DNA from: Lunularia cruciata
Taxonomy: Eukaryota; Streptophyta; Marchantiopsida; Lunulariales; Lunulariaceae
DNA length: 64,000 nucleotides
Reading direction: 5' to 3'
NCBI GenBank assembly: GCA_948567375.1
Contig: OX419756.1
Coordinates: 32,032,552 to 32,096,551 of the forward strand
The position numbers and the translations under genes are program-made. This document shows positions 33,290-45,345 of the stretch, one piece after another (the stretch's first letter is position 1; every line of letters starts with the position of its first letter). The notes under the pieces were generated by a model. That model was not told where the DNA came from and searched no databases. It was given only the letters and a program-made list of their open reading frames with translations.

Positions 33290-34420
33290 ATATGGATGCC
33301 AACTTCTGCAAAACGTTGAACATATTGTTTACTTTAAATCACAGATTTAAAACTTTCATACGAAGGCTAGGAAAAACACTTCATTCAGCTTTTGAGCTTT
33401 GTGTGAGACACATGGTGTTATACAACATGCAGAGGCTTTGTTCCACAAGTCGGTTATGTCCGTTTTCTGTCGAGATGATAGCGGTAATCGATGTGTATAC
33501 AAGTCAAAATGTATAGCTCTCAGAATTAAGGTCTGTGTGAAATTCAGGGTGTTGTAATACATTCAGTGTCTTTGTTCGGCATGTCTAATAAGTCCCAACT
33601 TCTGCAATATAAATCACAACTTTTGCAAGACGTTGAACATGTTGTTCCCTGTAAATCACAAAATTTAAAACTATTACACGAAGACTTGAGAAAACACTTC
33701 AGCTTTTGAGCTTTGTGCTGTACTACGTGCAGGGGCTTTGTTCCACAAATCGACTAAGTCCGTTTTCTATCTTGAAGACAGTGGCAACAAATTGATTTAC
33801 AAGTCAAAATGTAAAGTTCTCAGAACTGAGCTTTGTGTGAAATGTTGTACTACGTTCAGAGGCTTTGTTCCACATGTCTATGAAGTCCGAATTTCTGCAA
33901 TATGAATCCCAACTCCTGCAAAAAGTTGAGCATGTTGTTTACTGTAAATCACAGAATTGATAGTATTATACGAAGACTTCTATTGAGGAGACACTTCAGC
34001 TTTTGAGTTTTGTGTGGGAGACGCGGTGTTGTGTTACATGCAGAGGCTTTGTTCCACGTCGATTAAGTTCAAATTTTTATTCTTTTCATCAAGCAAGACA
34101 GTTGCAAATAGTGGATTTACAAGTCAAAATGTATTATTCTAAGAACTGAGTTTGTGTGACATGTTCTACTACATGCAGAGGCTTTGTCCTACACGTCTGT
34201 TAAGTCCATTTTCTATTCGGAAGAGACTGGCAAGCGATGGATTTAAAGGTCAAAATGATAACTGAGCTTGGAGCATTGTGTAAGATACAAGGTGTTGACT
34301 ACATGCACAGGCTTTGTTCCTCACGTTTACTAAGTGCATTTTCTATTGAGGAGAAAGTGGCTATCGATGGACTTAAATCCACATTTAATGTCCCCAGAAC
34401 TACGTGCAGACGATTCATTC
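33290..34420 (+). repeat. Tandem array, ~300-bp unit with an internal subrepeat
   Basis: The word tgcaaaacgttgaacatgtt recurs, diverged, near 33306, 33623 and 33916. The word catgcagaggctttgttcca recurs near 33428, 33556, 33728, 33855, 34038, 34175 and 34304, alternating spacings of about 130 and 175 bp. So each ~300-bp unit holds two related halves. Frames within the array are shadows of the repeat. Confidence 0.78.
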
Positions 34421-34505
34421 ATCCATAGTCCGCATCGTTTGCAAGAATAGGGCCCTTGAGGATTCTACTAAGAAGAAAGTGGCAATCGTTGGAAGCCGTC
34501 TATAT

Positions 34506-34553
34506 AGGGTCTTCCCATCCTTCATGTGTTCTACGTGGTCGCCTCTCTTTCTC
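34506..34553 (-). repeat. Palindrome-ended repeat family, partial copy R1
   Basis: Contains gggtcttcccatccttc and a cgtggtcgcc end, matching the inner half of the family. The palindromic outer half is missing. Confidence 0.6.
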
Positions 34554-34559
34554 AGTCGA

Positions 34560-37500
34560 CATGTTTTGTTTTATGCAGATTGATTATTAAATTGTAGTTC
34601 ATATCTTTTCCAAAGGACTTGGCCTTTGACGGAGCAAGCATGCATCATGAGCAGATATCGTTAGGTTTGTTGGCAATTGAGCCGTTGATCTCTTCATTTC
34701 ACGAGAAAGAAAACATTTCAGTACGAGTCTCGAGATGGGCCCTGAAGATCTACGCTCCTTGGTCGGAAGTGGTGTCATTCCTTAAACCCTATGAAGTCAA
34801 TGTTCAAACTGTTTTTCTATCTCGGAGAGAGAAATTAGATTCGGCTTAAACATCAGAAACAGCCTTTTAGAGCTGTGGAGTACGGCAATTAGATCTTTCT
34901 GCCTACAGACCATTGCACCATCGTTCCAAACTTAAGACCACACGATTGAAACGTTTGTCAGGAGATAAGACAAGTCTGCGCACTTCAGTGTCGAAACGAT
35001 TTAGGATCCCATCTGTTCCAGACAGCTAAGGAGAGAACTTCTGCTTGCAATGCTCGTAATTGAAACTTTTATGAGGACCAAGGGGAGGAATAACTACCCA
35101 CTATAGGTTGGTGACAGGAACTTTGGGTGAAGATACTAATTGATGGACAAAGGCACTTTTATAACTTATTGACACTCTTCTCAATGGCCTTTTACTGGTT
35201 CAGTCGGAACACTTTGGCTTTATAACTAACTGGGGAGTCGTGACTTGCGAGGCCTTTATACTACACTGAGTTACAAGACAAAAGCGAAGCAACACGCTTT
35301 TCCTGTCAAGCCAATGAGATTATATAAGGGATGAAGTTCAATGTGGACCAGCTTAGAGAGAGAACAAATTACATAAAGGCCTGCTGCATCATCGTGATGC
35401 CAACTATGGTTACCATCTTGCCATTCGTGAAACTCCAAATCGAGATTTGCGAACATTTACTCCAAATACATCTGCATACTTACTTGACATTCGGTTCTGG
35501 AATTCCATAGGGAATCAAATCTGCACACATGGTTGGTGGAGCCTAATGGCATGGTTGTTGATGATCAGTGGTCGTCAACACTTCACGATCTGTATCTTGA
35601 AAACAGGAATGCCCCATGACCGCACAATTCTTTGTATACCGTAAGGAGAACAAACCAGGATTCTAACTACATGATGCAAGCAATGATCAATTTTCTGCTC
35701 AAAGAAAGCAATTCATCGTTTCTTGGATCGAGCCTACTGTTTATGTTGATTCTCCTACACAATCGGCAGACTGATTTGGATTGAGCTGAAACGTACTGAA
35801 GTAATTAACAAGTAAGCGCACGTAGGATAACAAAAACGATGAGAAGACCATCAAGACCTACGAGAGAAAATGCGGCTAAACTTCGGTAGCATCGAAATGA
35901 AAAATCTATCCTACTGCCCCCTAAAATGTCAGAGCTATATGGGTACGGTCACACCACCTATGGAAGTGACTAACTGCTGTAAATATTTACATGGCAGAGC
36001 TGACACGCAGTCGAATTAATAGAACTGGCGTTGCGTATTACTCTCCTTTTTGAACTTGCAAAAAAGACACTAGAAAAGTAAGATTCTAAATGGAATGATG
36101 ACATGATTTCGTACAATCCAAACTGCAGGTTGTAAGCATCAATCTTTCTCTCAATCCTAGCCTAAATAGAGATGAAACTAAACTGGAAGGTGCAGTCTCA
36201 TCCCCCAAGTTCAGGATGAGTTGAAGATACAAGACTGTACGTTCGTCTCGCCTGAATGTCGAAGTTATGGGTTATTATGGCCGGGAGGAACAAAACCAAC
36301 ACACTCAGGATGTGCTTGTTTGACCGGGGATCAATAGACTTAAGTATAGGAGGAGTTAGTCAAATGCTAAACTTTGACCTCAAAATCGGTAAAATCAAAT
36401 CTTCTCCGACTTTAGTCCTCTACAGCAAGTCCCACTCTGTTTGCATCTATGAACTTGGGCTAAAATTGTCATGCTGTAGCCACATGCTCGTTGATAAGAA
36501 CTCGTCGTCGGCATGACCCATCAAAGCGCAAACTTATTGACTTTGATACAGCCTCGATAGTTGGTTTCACGTTTTGTTTGTTCAGTGATGCGAGTCAAGC
36601 TCATGTGAAAGAAAAGTTAGCTGTTCTTCGCCGTCTGTCGACCAGTTATTGAGGTTGACACCTACGCTTGAGACCCGGTCTCCATAGTCGAACTCTAGCG
36701 CGTTTGAAATTTCTAACATGGGAAACAAAATCCATCTTCTAACAGATTCCAACTCAATTCCGCAACTTTCATACGAATTCATGAGTTTTGAGTAGAACAT
36801 TAGCTTACAACATACCTCGAGGTTTTTGTAAGTAAATGTGACGGAGAAAAAGCACTTTTCTCATTCTTATGGAATGATGTTTGACCCCCTCTTTTAGCTT
36901 TCCTCTAGCTAGATTTCCATGTTCAGATCTGGCATTCTCTATCAAGAGGGTATAAAGAGAAGGAATTCTGAAGTATTTCAGCCTGCGCCCAGATTGAGTG
37001 AAAAATCGTCGGCTATTATCTACACTTAGGATAACCAAACTAGACAACGTAACTAACCCCTTGACAATGTCAATCAACTTGTGCTTCCAATGATAGACAC
37101 TTGATAAGCTATCACTGATTTGCAATGCACTTTAAGCTTAATGAATCGTGACCTTGGTGACCTTTTTCCTCGGTTATTCTGCCAACAGCTTTCCTCAACA
37201 ACAGTTACAAATTCCGTTATGTGGAGCATGGGTATGCAAGTGATACGATTGCAGAATTAGATGTGTGCGTCGTGATATTAAGCACCTCGACATAATCAAG
37301 GTCAGGATGTAACCAAGAAGCCTAATAAGCAAGAATGTGCAGCACACTCTAGCTTAATCGAGTGACCATTTTATAGCACTGGTGAATATCTTGCACCCAC
37401 TGGATGCGATTTGGAGTTCTCCGGAACTTTGACGATCATGGAATGGTTATGTATTGGGGTGATCAACAATTGAAATATTATAAATTTTCTGAAAAAATCC

Positions 37501-38130
37501 AGAGTGTAGAATTAATATTTTGTGAATTCCTTTCAAATTTAAAATTTTTATGGAGCTTCCTGATTCGATGAGATTATAAATATGTATACGATGAAGGACA
37601 TTACTTCAGTTACTACTAGTATAATTTAGCTTCCTCGATTTCATATATTTGTAGCAAATTTGATTCTAGTTAAATCTGATCATCTAAAAAAAACAGACAT
37701 TGATTGATATCGACATGCTAAAATATGGGTAGAGAAAATTTACTGCAGTCTATTGTGGGACATAACTTCTTGGATTATTTGAAGTAATTGCTCTTGACAT
37801 GAGAGATTAAGGAGAGTTGTTGGTTTCATATTTTGTAGACTCCTTTAGTAGACAAAATCAAAATCTTTGTACAGCTGCTATTAACTGTAGAGCAATAAAA
37901 CTCAATTCGGGTGCAAGATTCATGCAGTGAGACCACAACCTAGCCGCCCTACTTTCTCTCAATCAGTGATGTATGTCTCACGCGCTTGATGGTTTTCACC
38001 CCGTGTACAGTACTGTTGTTATCACAAACTTGGGAGGAACAGGTTGAGACTGTTTGCAAAGGGAAACTGACGATTGATTGCACGACTTACTCGGGAGATT
38101 TCTCTACTGTAGATCATGCCATAGTTTTGA
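34560..38130. other. Spacer; only a diverged family copy (R2) recognised
   Basis: A diverged plus-oriented copy of the palindrome-ended repeat lies at 35815-35920 (gcacgtaggataac, gaagaccatcaag, gcggctaa). The rest shows only short frames on both strands and no family I can name. Composition is less AT-rich than the left half. Confidence 0.4.
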
Positions 38131-38132
38131 GT

Positions 38133-38341
38133 AGCTGAGCAGGAAGCTGCCTGCAGGTAAAGGTCGGTGCAGGGTTTAGGAAATCAGAGAAATTACGAAA
38201 CCGCTAGGTAAAGGAGTTACTACCAGAAGTATCAACGGGATATTGAATGGATCATTCTATCTGATTGAGTCAATGAACTCAGCAGGAAACTGCGGGCATA
38301 GGTCGGTGTAAGGGTTTCAATTGCTAAGGATAAGGAGTTTA
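38133..38341 (+). repeat. Imperfect duplication of ~75-90 bp
   Basis: Sequence around 38133-38221 (gagcaggaagctgc...aggtcggtgcagggttt...aaggagtt) recurs at about 38272-38341 (cagcaggaaactgc...aggtcggtgtaagggttt...aaggagtt). Confidence 0.65.
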
Positions 38342-38838
38342 CACACTATGGTAATATCTTACACAAGATTGAAGGATCTATAAGTTCGTTTGAGGAAATT
38401 CCATGCAAAACGAATCGAGCAATTATAAAACATGCTTTACACTAAATCTCCCCAAATTATTTTACTGTAACTGTAAGGGCTTTGTAATTTCATAATGGGC
38501 AATTTGAAACCGTCTATTGGATTGCCATGGAATCTGTTCATTTCACATTCTCGTCAGGCAGAAATTCCAGGTCATGTTTTCAGCAGTGCACAGAGAGGCG
38601 GATCATTGTGATTTAACACAAACTGTTCTGAATAAAAGAACGCACAGCACTCACACAAAAGACACTCCCGGAATGGCCCCTAGCAGATTCCACAAACCCA
38701 TCTTTGTTATGACTAATGCAGAGGTACCGATTGAAATTGGGGTTGTCAAAGAAAAGCAACTACAGATTAAATCTATCACAATTACATCAAAAGATCAATC
38801 AAGATAAGAATGAGAAGTGAAAGAGGACTAAGTAATGG

Positions 38839-39035
38839 GCGACCGCGTAGGATAACAAGAAGGACGGGAAGACCTCATCAAGCCGTAAAAATATAAGAGA
38901 CAAAATTATAAGAGGTAAAATGGAGCTAAGTCCCAATAGTATCGGTATGAAAAGTTTTCCATCAAGCCGTACAAGGACAAAATATAAGAGGTAAAATGGG
39001 GCTAAAACCCAATAGTATCAGCATGAGAAATGATT
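38839..39035 (+). repeat. Palindrome-ended repeat family, copies R3 and R3'
   Basis: A full copy at 38839-38955 runs from gcgaccgcgtaggataac to ggagctaagtcccaatagtatc. It is followed at 38959-39035 by a partial duplicate (catcaagccgtacaagg to ggggctaaaacccaatagtatc), so the outer half is doubled. Confidence 0.75.
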
Positions 39036-39292
39036 ATGAGAAGTTATAGAGGTAGTTGATTTAGTGAAAGGCTTAGACTGGATATTAATTTTTAATGCTA
39101 GCGGAAGAAGGCTATGACCTCAAGAACATTGCCAACGATAATACGTGTAGATTATACTTAGACTATCTAACCGTATAGTGTAAGTCATGCTTATGGTCTT
39201 GTAGATAACAAAAAAATTCAAGATCAGTAGCGTTTAATGTAATCGACTCTCGGAAGTCACCATATTCAAAAACCATTTCAACTCCAGCGAAT

Positions 39293-39405
39293 GAAAATAT
39301 GATCAATCGTGCACAAAATTCCTGCCTCTTGGAATCATAGCAAAGAAAAGAAAATATGATCACTCGTGCACAAAATTCCTGCTTTTGGAATGATAGCAAA
39401 GAAAA
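39293..39405 (+). repeat. Tandem duplication, 57-bp unit
   Basis: gaaaatatgatca begins at 39293 and 39350, each followed by cgtgcacaaaattcctgc and atagcaaagaaaa. Confidence 0.85.
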
Positions 39406-39602
39406 AGAAGAGAGAGCAATGTACATGTCACACGTAAAAGGAAGACCAGGAAGAATAAGCTGAATGTTTTGCGTTAGATTCACCGCTCTCATCATGAAAC
39501 ATGCGCTCTCTCCCTTTGGGTCCCAACATGATTACAAGTAGGGACAGGTCACCCGATTGTACATACAATTGGTTATCCATCTGCAGCAGAATACTATCTA
39601 CT

Positions 39603-40552
39603 CATCACATTTTACCTTTTTTGGTCTCTCCGTTGTATGGCTTGATTGGGTCTTCCCATCCTTCGTTTTTTCTACACGGTCGCCTTCTTCTCTCATCACT
39701 ACTACTGTTACTCGTTTACAACTATTGTAGACTATTGTAAATGTGGGCACCAATCTACTGTAGTGCTGACAGAAGAGATTTCCATCTGAAACGAGAGAGA
39801 TCGCGAAGTCATATCTTTTCCTGAGATTCTGCAGGAATCGCGTGAAGTGATGGACTAAACATTACCCTAAATTTTGCGCCAAGATTTAACGGCACTCCAA
39901 GTAAGTTGGTAGAAGGGACAGTAGTACTCAATTTTCCTTGACGTGGAGTGTGAGTCCTACTTGGCATCTCGTGTTCCAGCTAGACAATGTTCTTGCACTT
40001 ACATACTTTGAAAACCAATTTCGCGTGGAACATCGCAGTTTATGGTTTGGACGGACTTCGGGCCGGGATCTTGGCCGGCGAAATTGCCGGCTGGAATTCT
40101 CATCAGTAAGGACATATTTGTTTTCTTTTCGACTTACTGTAGTACGGTAGTTGCGGTAAATAGATTTTATATGTACTGCGTACGCTTGATGTTTGGATAA
40201 GAACCATGCTTCCAATACAGACTCATGATTGCCAACCCGGACAAAAGTGTAACACGTCGGACGGTCTTTCTGCCAGTTTGGGGTTGCGCTAAGTCTTGGT
40301 GCCCATTCGGGGTACTAGTGATCCATCTCCGGAAACGCATGATGGTTGAGAAGTTTATAGCAAAGTGTGACGACGTCTTTTGTGTCTTCTGTGAGATCTT
40401 TCTTACCTCTCTCCTCTCATGTGATGAAAGGGAGAAGGCCACCGCGTGTGATAACAAGAAGGATGAAAGACCCCATCAAGCTCACAAGGAAAAGACATGG
40501 GGTAAAATGGGGCTAAGCCCCAATAGTATGGGTGAGAGGAATCTGCCCTACA
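39603..40552. mobile_element. Possible ~950-bp TIR element (R4 and R5 ends)
   Basis: R4 (39603-39692, minus orientation: cttgattgggtcttcccatcc to cacggtcgcc) and R5 (40433-40552, plus orientation: ggccaccgcg to ggggctaagccccaatag and on to atctgccctac) face each other as inverted repeats, palindromic end outward. No transposase-like frame lies between, so it would be non-autonomous. Chance opposed copies are the alternative. Confidence 0.5.
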
Positions 40553-43466
40553 GCATTGTTGGTATCATGTGAGTAAAGAAAGCTTTCCACATTCTCTGCC
40601 TTTGATGCTTTTATCAGTTGAATAACCCTAGTCTACCCTTCTGATTCTACAGTAGTTTCTTGTCTACATGCACCCCAGTCAAAGTTTCTCTATGAGGCTG
40701 TTGAGTGCTGCATTTGTTACAGAGGACAAGGATGTGAACGATTCTTTTCTCTAAGAAGTGAAAGCCCCGACACATATGAGACAAGTGCATTCGGACCCTT
40801 TTAGCCACACTACAATCTGCGGTAGAAGTTATAATTGAACTTTAGCCCCAACTTGGCCTGTTCGTTCCTTGACGAGGTTATAATTTTCAAATACAATGTG
40901 CACTGTTTGGTCTGGCAGTCACAGTCATTCTGCAGGGTATTTTTTTCCTGAGGATCGTTTCACCTTCGGCTAACTTCCATTTCTACTTTCATCCTGATGA
41001 ACTCTTCACTCCTGTCGAGGCCAACTTCAAAGCACAAATAGTGTTCGCAACAAACACGTTATTGCGGAGTACTCTTAGACCTTCGACCTCGTTATTTTCC
41101 CACCTTTCTACAACCGTAAGATCTTATGACAGACAACAACTGTAGCTGATCAGTTGCCATGGGACCTTATGAGGTGTACTGGGGAAGACAGACAGGGCAC
41201 GCGGGTTCCAGTAGACTGCGATCTGTGCGATAACTACAAACAAGAACCGACGGGAGGTCTTCGTTTTTGACATCTTTGAACATGATTCCGAATATAATGT
41301 ATATGCTCAGAATTATGATCTTAGATCTAGCCTTGGTTCCATGCTCCTGACCTTGACGGCTTTAGTTCAGAGCCGCCCACGCGAATCCTGACCGTAACTG
41401 GAAGCACATGCTCAAGGTGAAGATCGTCGAAAGCTCGAGTCAGTTCCATAGTTCTGACCGAGTTCTAGACATAGTTTACCGCTGCTATACTATTGGTAGA
41501 CGAAGTTGATGTATAATCCATTCACTTTTCTTCTATGCACATTATGCATGTTCAACACCTGCGCAGCCTATTCCTCTTTAAAGCCTTCATGTCAAGTAAC
41601 AACCTTAAAATTTCCAACAAATTTTACAGAACACATTGATCAATAATGATTGGGAAACGATTGAGGTTGCCTTTGATCCCATTGAATAAACATGTATACA
41701 TGGAGCCAGGTAGGAGGAACACATTGAAACTGGTCTTTCCAATGGACGCTGAAGCCATATTTGACCACTTCTTCGTAGGAGAACCTCTACATAAACAGTA
41801 TGGACTTCGAATCTACATTAGAATATATTCGTTGTCCATACTGTTTTCTCAATTCTGTCCAACAAGAATCTGGTGCATGTGAGTATATAACTATTTATGA
41901 CAAAGGGAGATCTTAATTAGAAACCTTTGTCTCACACTTATTCGAAGGATATGAATATCCAGAAACAGAAATTTTGTGACTCATATTCAACTTCTCCATA
42001 GACCTGCTAACTCTGATAAACTTTACCTTGATATACAGATCGTATCGACTGATTGTAACCACAGGATATAAATTGGGTCAAAAGACTCTGACCACAAGTG
42101 TAGAAGAGTTACGGTGACCTCTAAGTGTAGAAGGAGCGCTACACCACAGTAGTAGTGTAGGCGACTTGAAAAGATAAGTGAGTTAACAACTTAATGAAAG
42201 CAAAGCTCGAGTTTAAAGTTTTCACCGATACTCTTGGTATGCCCCTAGAAGGAACACCTTGGTACGATGGAAGCACCTGCTTCAAATGGAGGGGAATAGG
42301 GATGAGCTGCAGATACTCCATCATTGCGAGGAAATATACTTAACCTTTATGAGCTTTTGTTTTTGAACTGGAGGACAGGGCGTGCAAGACAGAGCATGAA
42401 AACCGTCAAGAGAAGACAACGACAGTGGAATTGGGTGGACAGAATATCACAATATCATATGTTAAGAGTGACGCTCACCACGCAACTATGTCAACCGCTA
42501 GCTATCTCAAGTTGTCTTCCTCTCTTGGTTTCGGCTTACTGACGCATGACGGACCCGAAACCAACATTGAACTGTTGGATATCTTCGTTTGACCAAACTG
42601 TAGAACAGTGTAGAGTAATAGAATACGCACCCTATTAAATAATCCGTTTGACCCAATGGAAACGACCAGTTTCCTCACCCATAAACACATGTGATGGCCT
42701 TCCTGTCGTATTCAAGTGATTGCGAGTCATATTCAATTTTTTGCATCATGACTCATTTGACGGAAGCAAAGTAAACTCATACGTTTCTGCCAAAGAGCTA
42801 CTGCAATTGGTTACCCGTCTAGCGCAATATCTTGCTCATAGTCTTTTATAAAGTCATGCACACACATAACGGCTACTGCGGTGATACAATTCCAAATTCT
42901 CCAGGTTAATGTATGATAGACTTGAATATGTACTCCCTAAACCCCTGAAGCAAGAGAACCATGCTACTGGTAGTTATTCTAGATCTTCTCTGCTAGTGGA
43001 TCTGCATACGGGAACGTCTGAGCCGCTTTAAAATTTTGAAACATAAACACGTTACCACGTGGAAAGGCAGATTGCTTGGGCCACAACGTGGCTGCTGCAT
43101 GGGTTGACGATATTCTTAGATGCATCTGCCTCTCGTACGTAGTCAAGAGCCACACCATCCCCCGACTACTGTAATTCAAAACCTGTTAGCTAAGCTCTCG
43201 CGCATTTCTAAAATGTAAAACTGGGATGCGATACCTGGTCCAATCATTAAATCTCTTGATATAGCAATACATTCATCCATGAAAATCGTGTACCACTCTC
43301 ACTCTCATACTTTGTAGCTTACTTTAGACAGCGTGTATCCATTGCTCTACAGAGGGCAGTGGCTGGTGCAATCCATAGGAGAGTAATCACATTAGGTGAT
43401 GTTTCTTCGGATGTTCCAATTGTGTGTAGACCGTACGACTTGCATAGCTCAGATATCTTAGGTGCG
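40553..43466. other. Spacer, nothing gene-like recognised
   Basis: Short frames only. A 13-bp inverted repeat (aaacagtatggac at 41793, gtccatactgttt at 41834) with a 28-base spacer is the only local structure I noted. Confidence 0.35.
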
Positions 43467-44053
43467 GTAGGGCAGATTTCTCATACAGACTCTATTGGGG
43501 CTTAGCCCCATGTTACCTTTTTTGTCTCTCCCTTCTCCCTTGTACGGCTTGATGGGGTCTTCCCATCCTTCATTTTTCCTACGCGGTCGCCTTTTTTCTC
43601 GAAAACTTAATGGGTAGTATACGGTTTATTGGTTGGCTTATTGTACCCTGTCATTGTCTGACTTCGTTCCCTCTTACATGAAAAAATTGGTGCACGAGCA
43701 AACACGACTTATCCTAACTCATAGGATGCGCAAATGTATAATGAAACTTTCGAACTCTATACATACCGCGAATTTATCACTACGGCACTACTAAACTCTT
43801 TTATATTCGAACTTAGTAGCAGGCAAGAAGGTTATTTAATAAAATCGTCAGAGGATTAGAGTGCATTGATAGCAATGCAACAACATGAGCATCAAAAGTT
43901 TCCATTCACCATCGAGAACTTCGAGAAAGGGAGGCAATTGTATGTGGTAACAAGAAGGATGGGAAGACCATCAAACCACACGAGGAAAAGACGGGTTAAA
44001 TGGGGCTAAGTCTCAATAGGATCAATAGCATCTGCAAGAGGAATTTGCACTAG
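43467..44053. mobile_element. ~590-bp MITE-like element with ~120-bp TIRs (R6 and R7)
   Basis: R6 (43467-43603) runs gtagggcagattt, ctattggggcttagcccca, ttgatggggtcttcccatcc, acgcggtcgcc. R7 (43929-44053) is its diverged reverse complement: ggtaacaagaaggatgggaag, atggggctaagtc, ending in aatttgcactag. The inner 325 bp has no long frame. The GGGGCTTAGCCCC core is itself palindromic. This is the best-defined pair of the family in the window; no target duplication was confirmed. Confidence 0.6.
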
Positions 44054-44084
44054 AGCACCTAAGGTATATGAGTGGGAAGAGAGC

Positions 44085-44460
44085 GAGGGGAGAGATACAA
44101 GAATGGAAGAATGGAAGGTCATTTCACATTGAAACACCAGATGGTGAAAAATTCGAAGTGTCTAGCATGAACTTGGGTTTTGGTACTTATAGTGAAACAA
44201 TACAAGGCTCTTGAGAAGCTTCCAAGGAAAATTCTCTCCAAAGCCCCAAGGAAACTATCTACTTGGTTTACAAGCTAAGTTAGCAATTAACTTGATGTGC
44301 AAGTTACTCTATCCTTGAAAGGTACTTAGAAGCTTCCCACTAAGAAGCTTCCAAAGTGTTTCTAGAACCTTCTTAGAATTCCTAAGTATATTTTGCTTAT
44401 TTTATTAACTTATTAGTCTCTGCGAACTCATTTGCTAACTCTATATTAATATATGAGCTA
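44085..44460 (-). repeat. Solo-LTR relic related to the chromovirus LTRs
   Basis: Shares, in the same order, the words gtctagcatgaacttgggttt, tacaaggctcttgagaagct, ggcttgcaa/tttacaagctaag and the cattattaacttattagt-like end of LTRs A-C, but with strong divergence and no adjoining primer site or gag. It retains HSE-like text: ttctagaaccttcttagaa at about 44360-44380. Confidence 0.65.
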
Positions 44461-44474
44461 TACAAATAATATGC

Positions 44475-45345
44475 TCTACAAAAAATGGGAACATAAAAAG
44501 AAATATCACCTAGTGTGATTGCTCTCCCCTAGATTGCACCAACCAGTGCTCTATGTAGAGTAATGGACATATGTTGTCTAAAAAATGCTGTAAAATATGT
44601 GTGAGAGAGCGATACTCTTGACGTCTTGAATGATATGCACTCATGCACTCCTTGATAAATGTGTCAAAGTCATGTCCATTTTTGTATATAACTCCAAGAC
44701 TAGAGGAACAAAGAGGTGATCTCATTGCATACCCTTATACCTGGAAACTTTTTCTGCTGCCACTCTGCTCACTACCCATCCAAGAGGATGTGTGATCACT
44801 CCATCTTACACTACATTGGGTGTAGAGTCTATAACCATAATATTTGCTATTGTCGCCTGATCATCTTGGACCAAGTACAAGTTTGCACTGACTCATGTCG
44901 TCTACAAAACATACTAACGCTCCCTCCAAGCAAGGTATCCATTCTCTCGTACCATGGTAAACACTATATCCCTCATAGCGTCATGGGTAGCTATCTTCTA
45001 TCCTCCAAAACACCATGTCATATGAATTGCTATTGCATCTAATGCAGAACCAAACTCACAAGTGAATAACGAAAATGCAAATGGATGGACCAAACCCGGG
45101 GGAACCTCGTCGTTGTAGAGAAAGTAGCTTGTGTGACTCAGAATGCCCTAATGGTCGAGCTAAGATCCAAGAGCCTACACCCTTGCTAGAGCAAGCGGGA
45201 ATACTCTCCCTAATAGTTTAGGGGAATAGATAAGTCAACTAAGTGAGAATGTAATATATGTTGAAATTGCAAATATATCAAGGAAGACTGCAAACCTCTA
45301 ATCCAATTTGACAATGGGGAAACAAAGGATAAAAGGTCCTCTCGT
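44475..45345 (-). mobile_element. Second copy of non-LTR element 3' part
   Basis: Diverged same-orientation copy of 6868-7560. Shared words include tgtcatatg, gcatcatgggtagc/gcgtcatgggtagct and ccctccaagcaaggtatcca. Minus-strand text still reads ALDAIAIHMT and KIATHDAMRD, the Cys/His domain core, with stops. Here the 3' side is not cut by a gypsy element, so it shows about 200 bp missing from the first copy. Confidence 0.75.

Noticed and set aside
33193-33516. 107-codon ORF in the tandem array
   Set aside because: It runs into the repeat units and is not kept open in the other units.
36805-37125. 106-codon minus-strand ORF
   Set aside because: No motif, no supporting splice pattern; length is within chance for this composition.
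40553-40580. TGGTATCA after repeat copy R5 as a primer-binding site
   Set aside because: Only eight bases match and other copies of the repeat lack it, so an LTR interpretation is not supported.
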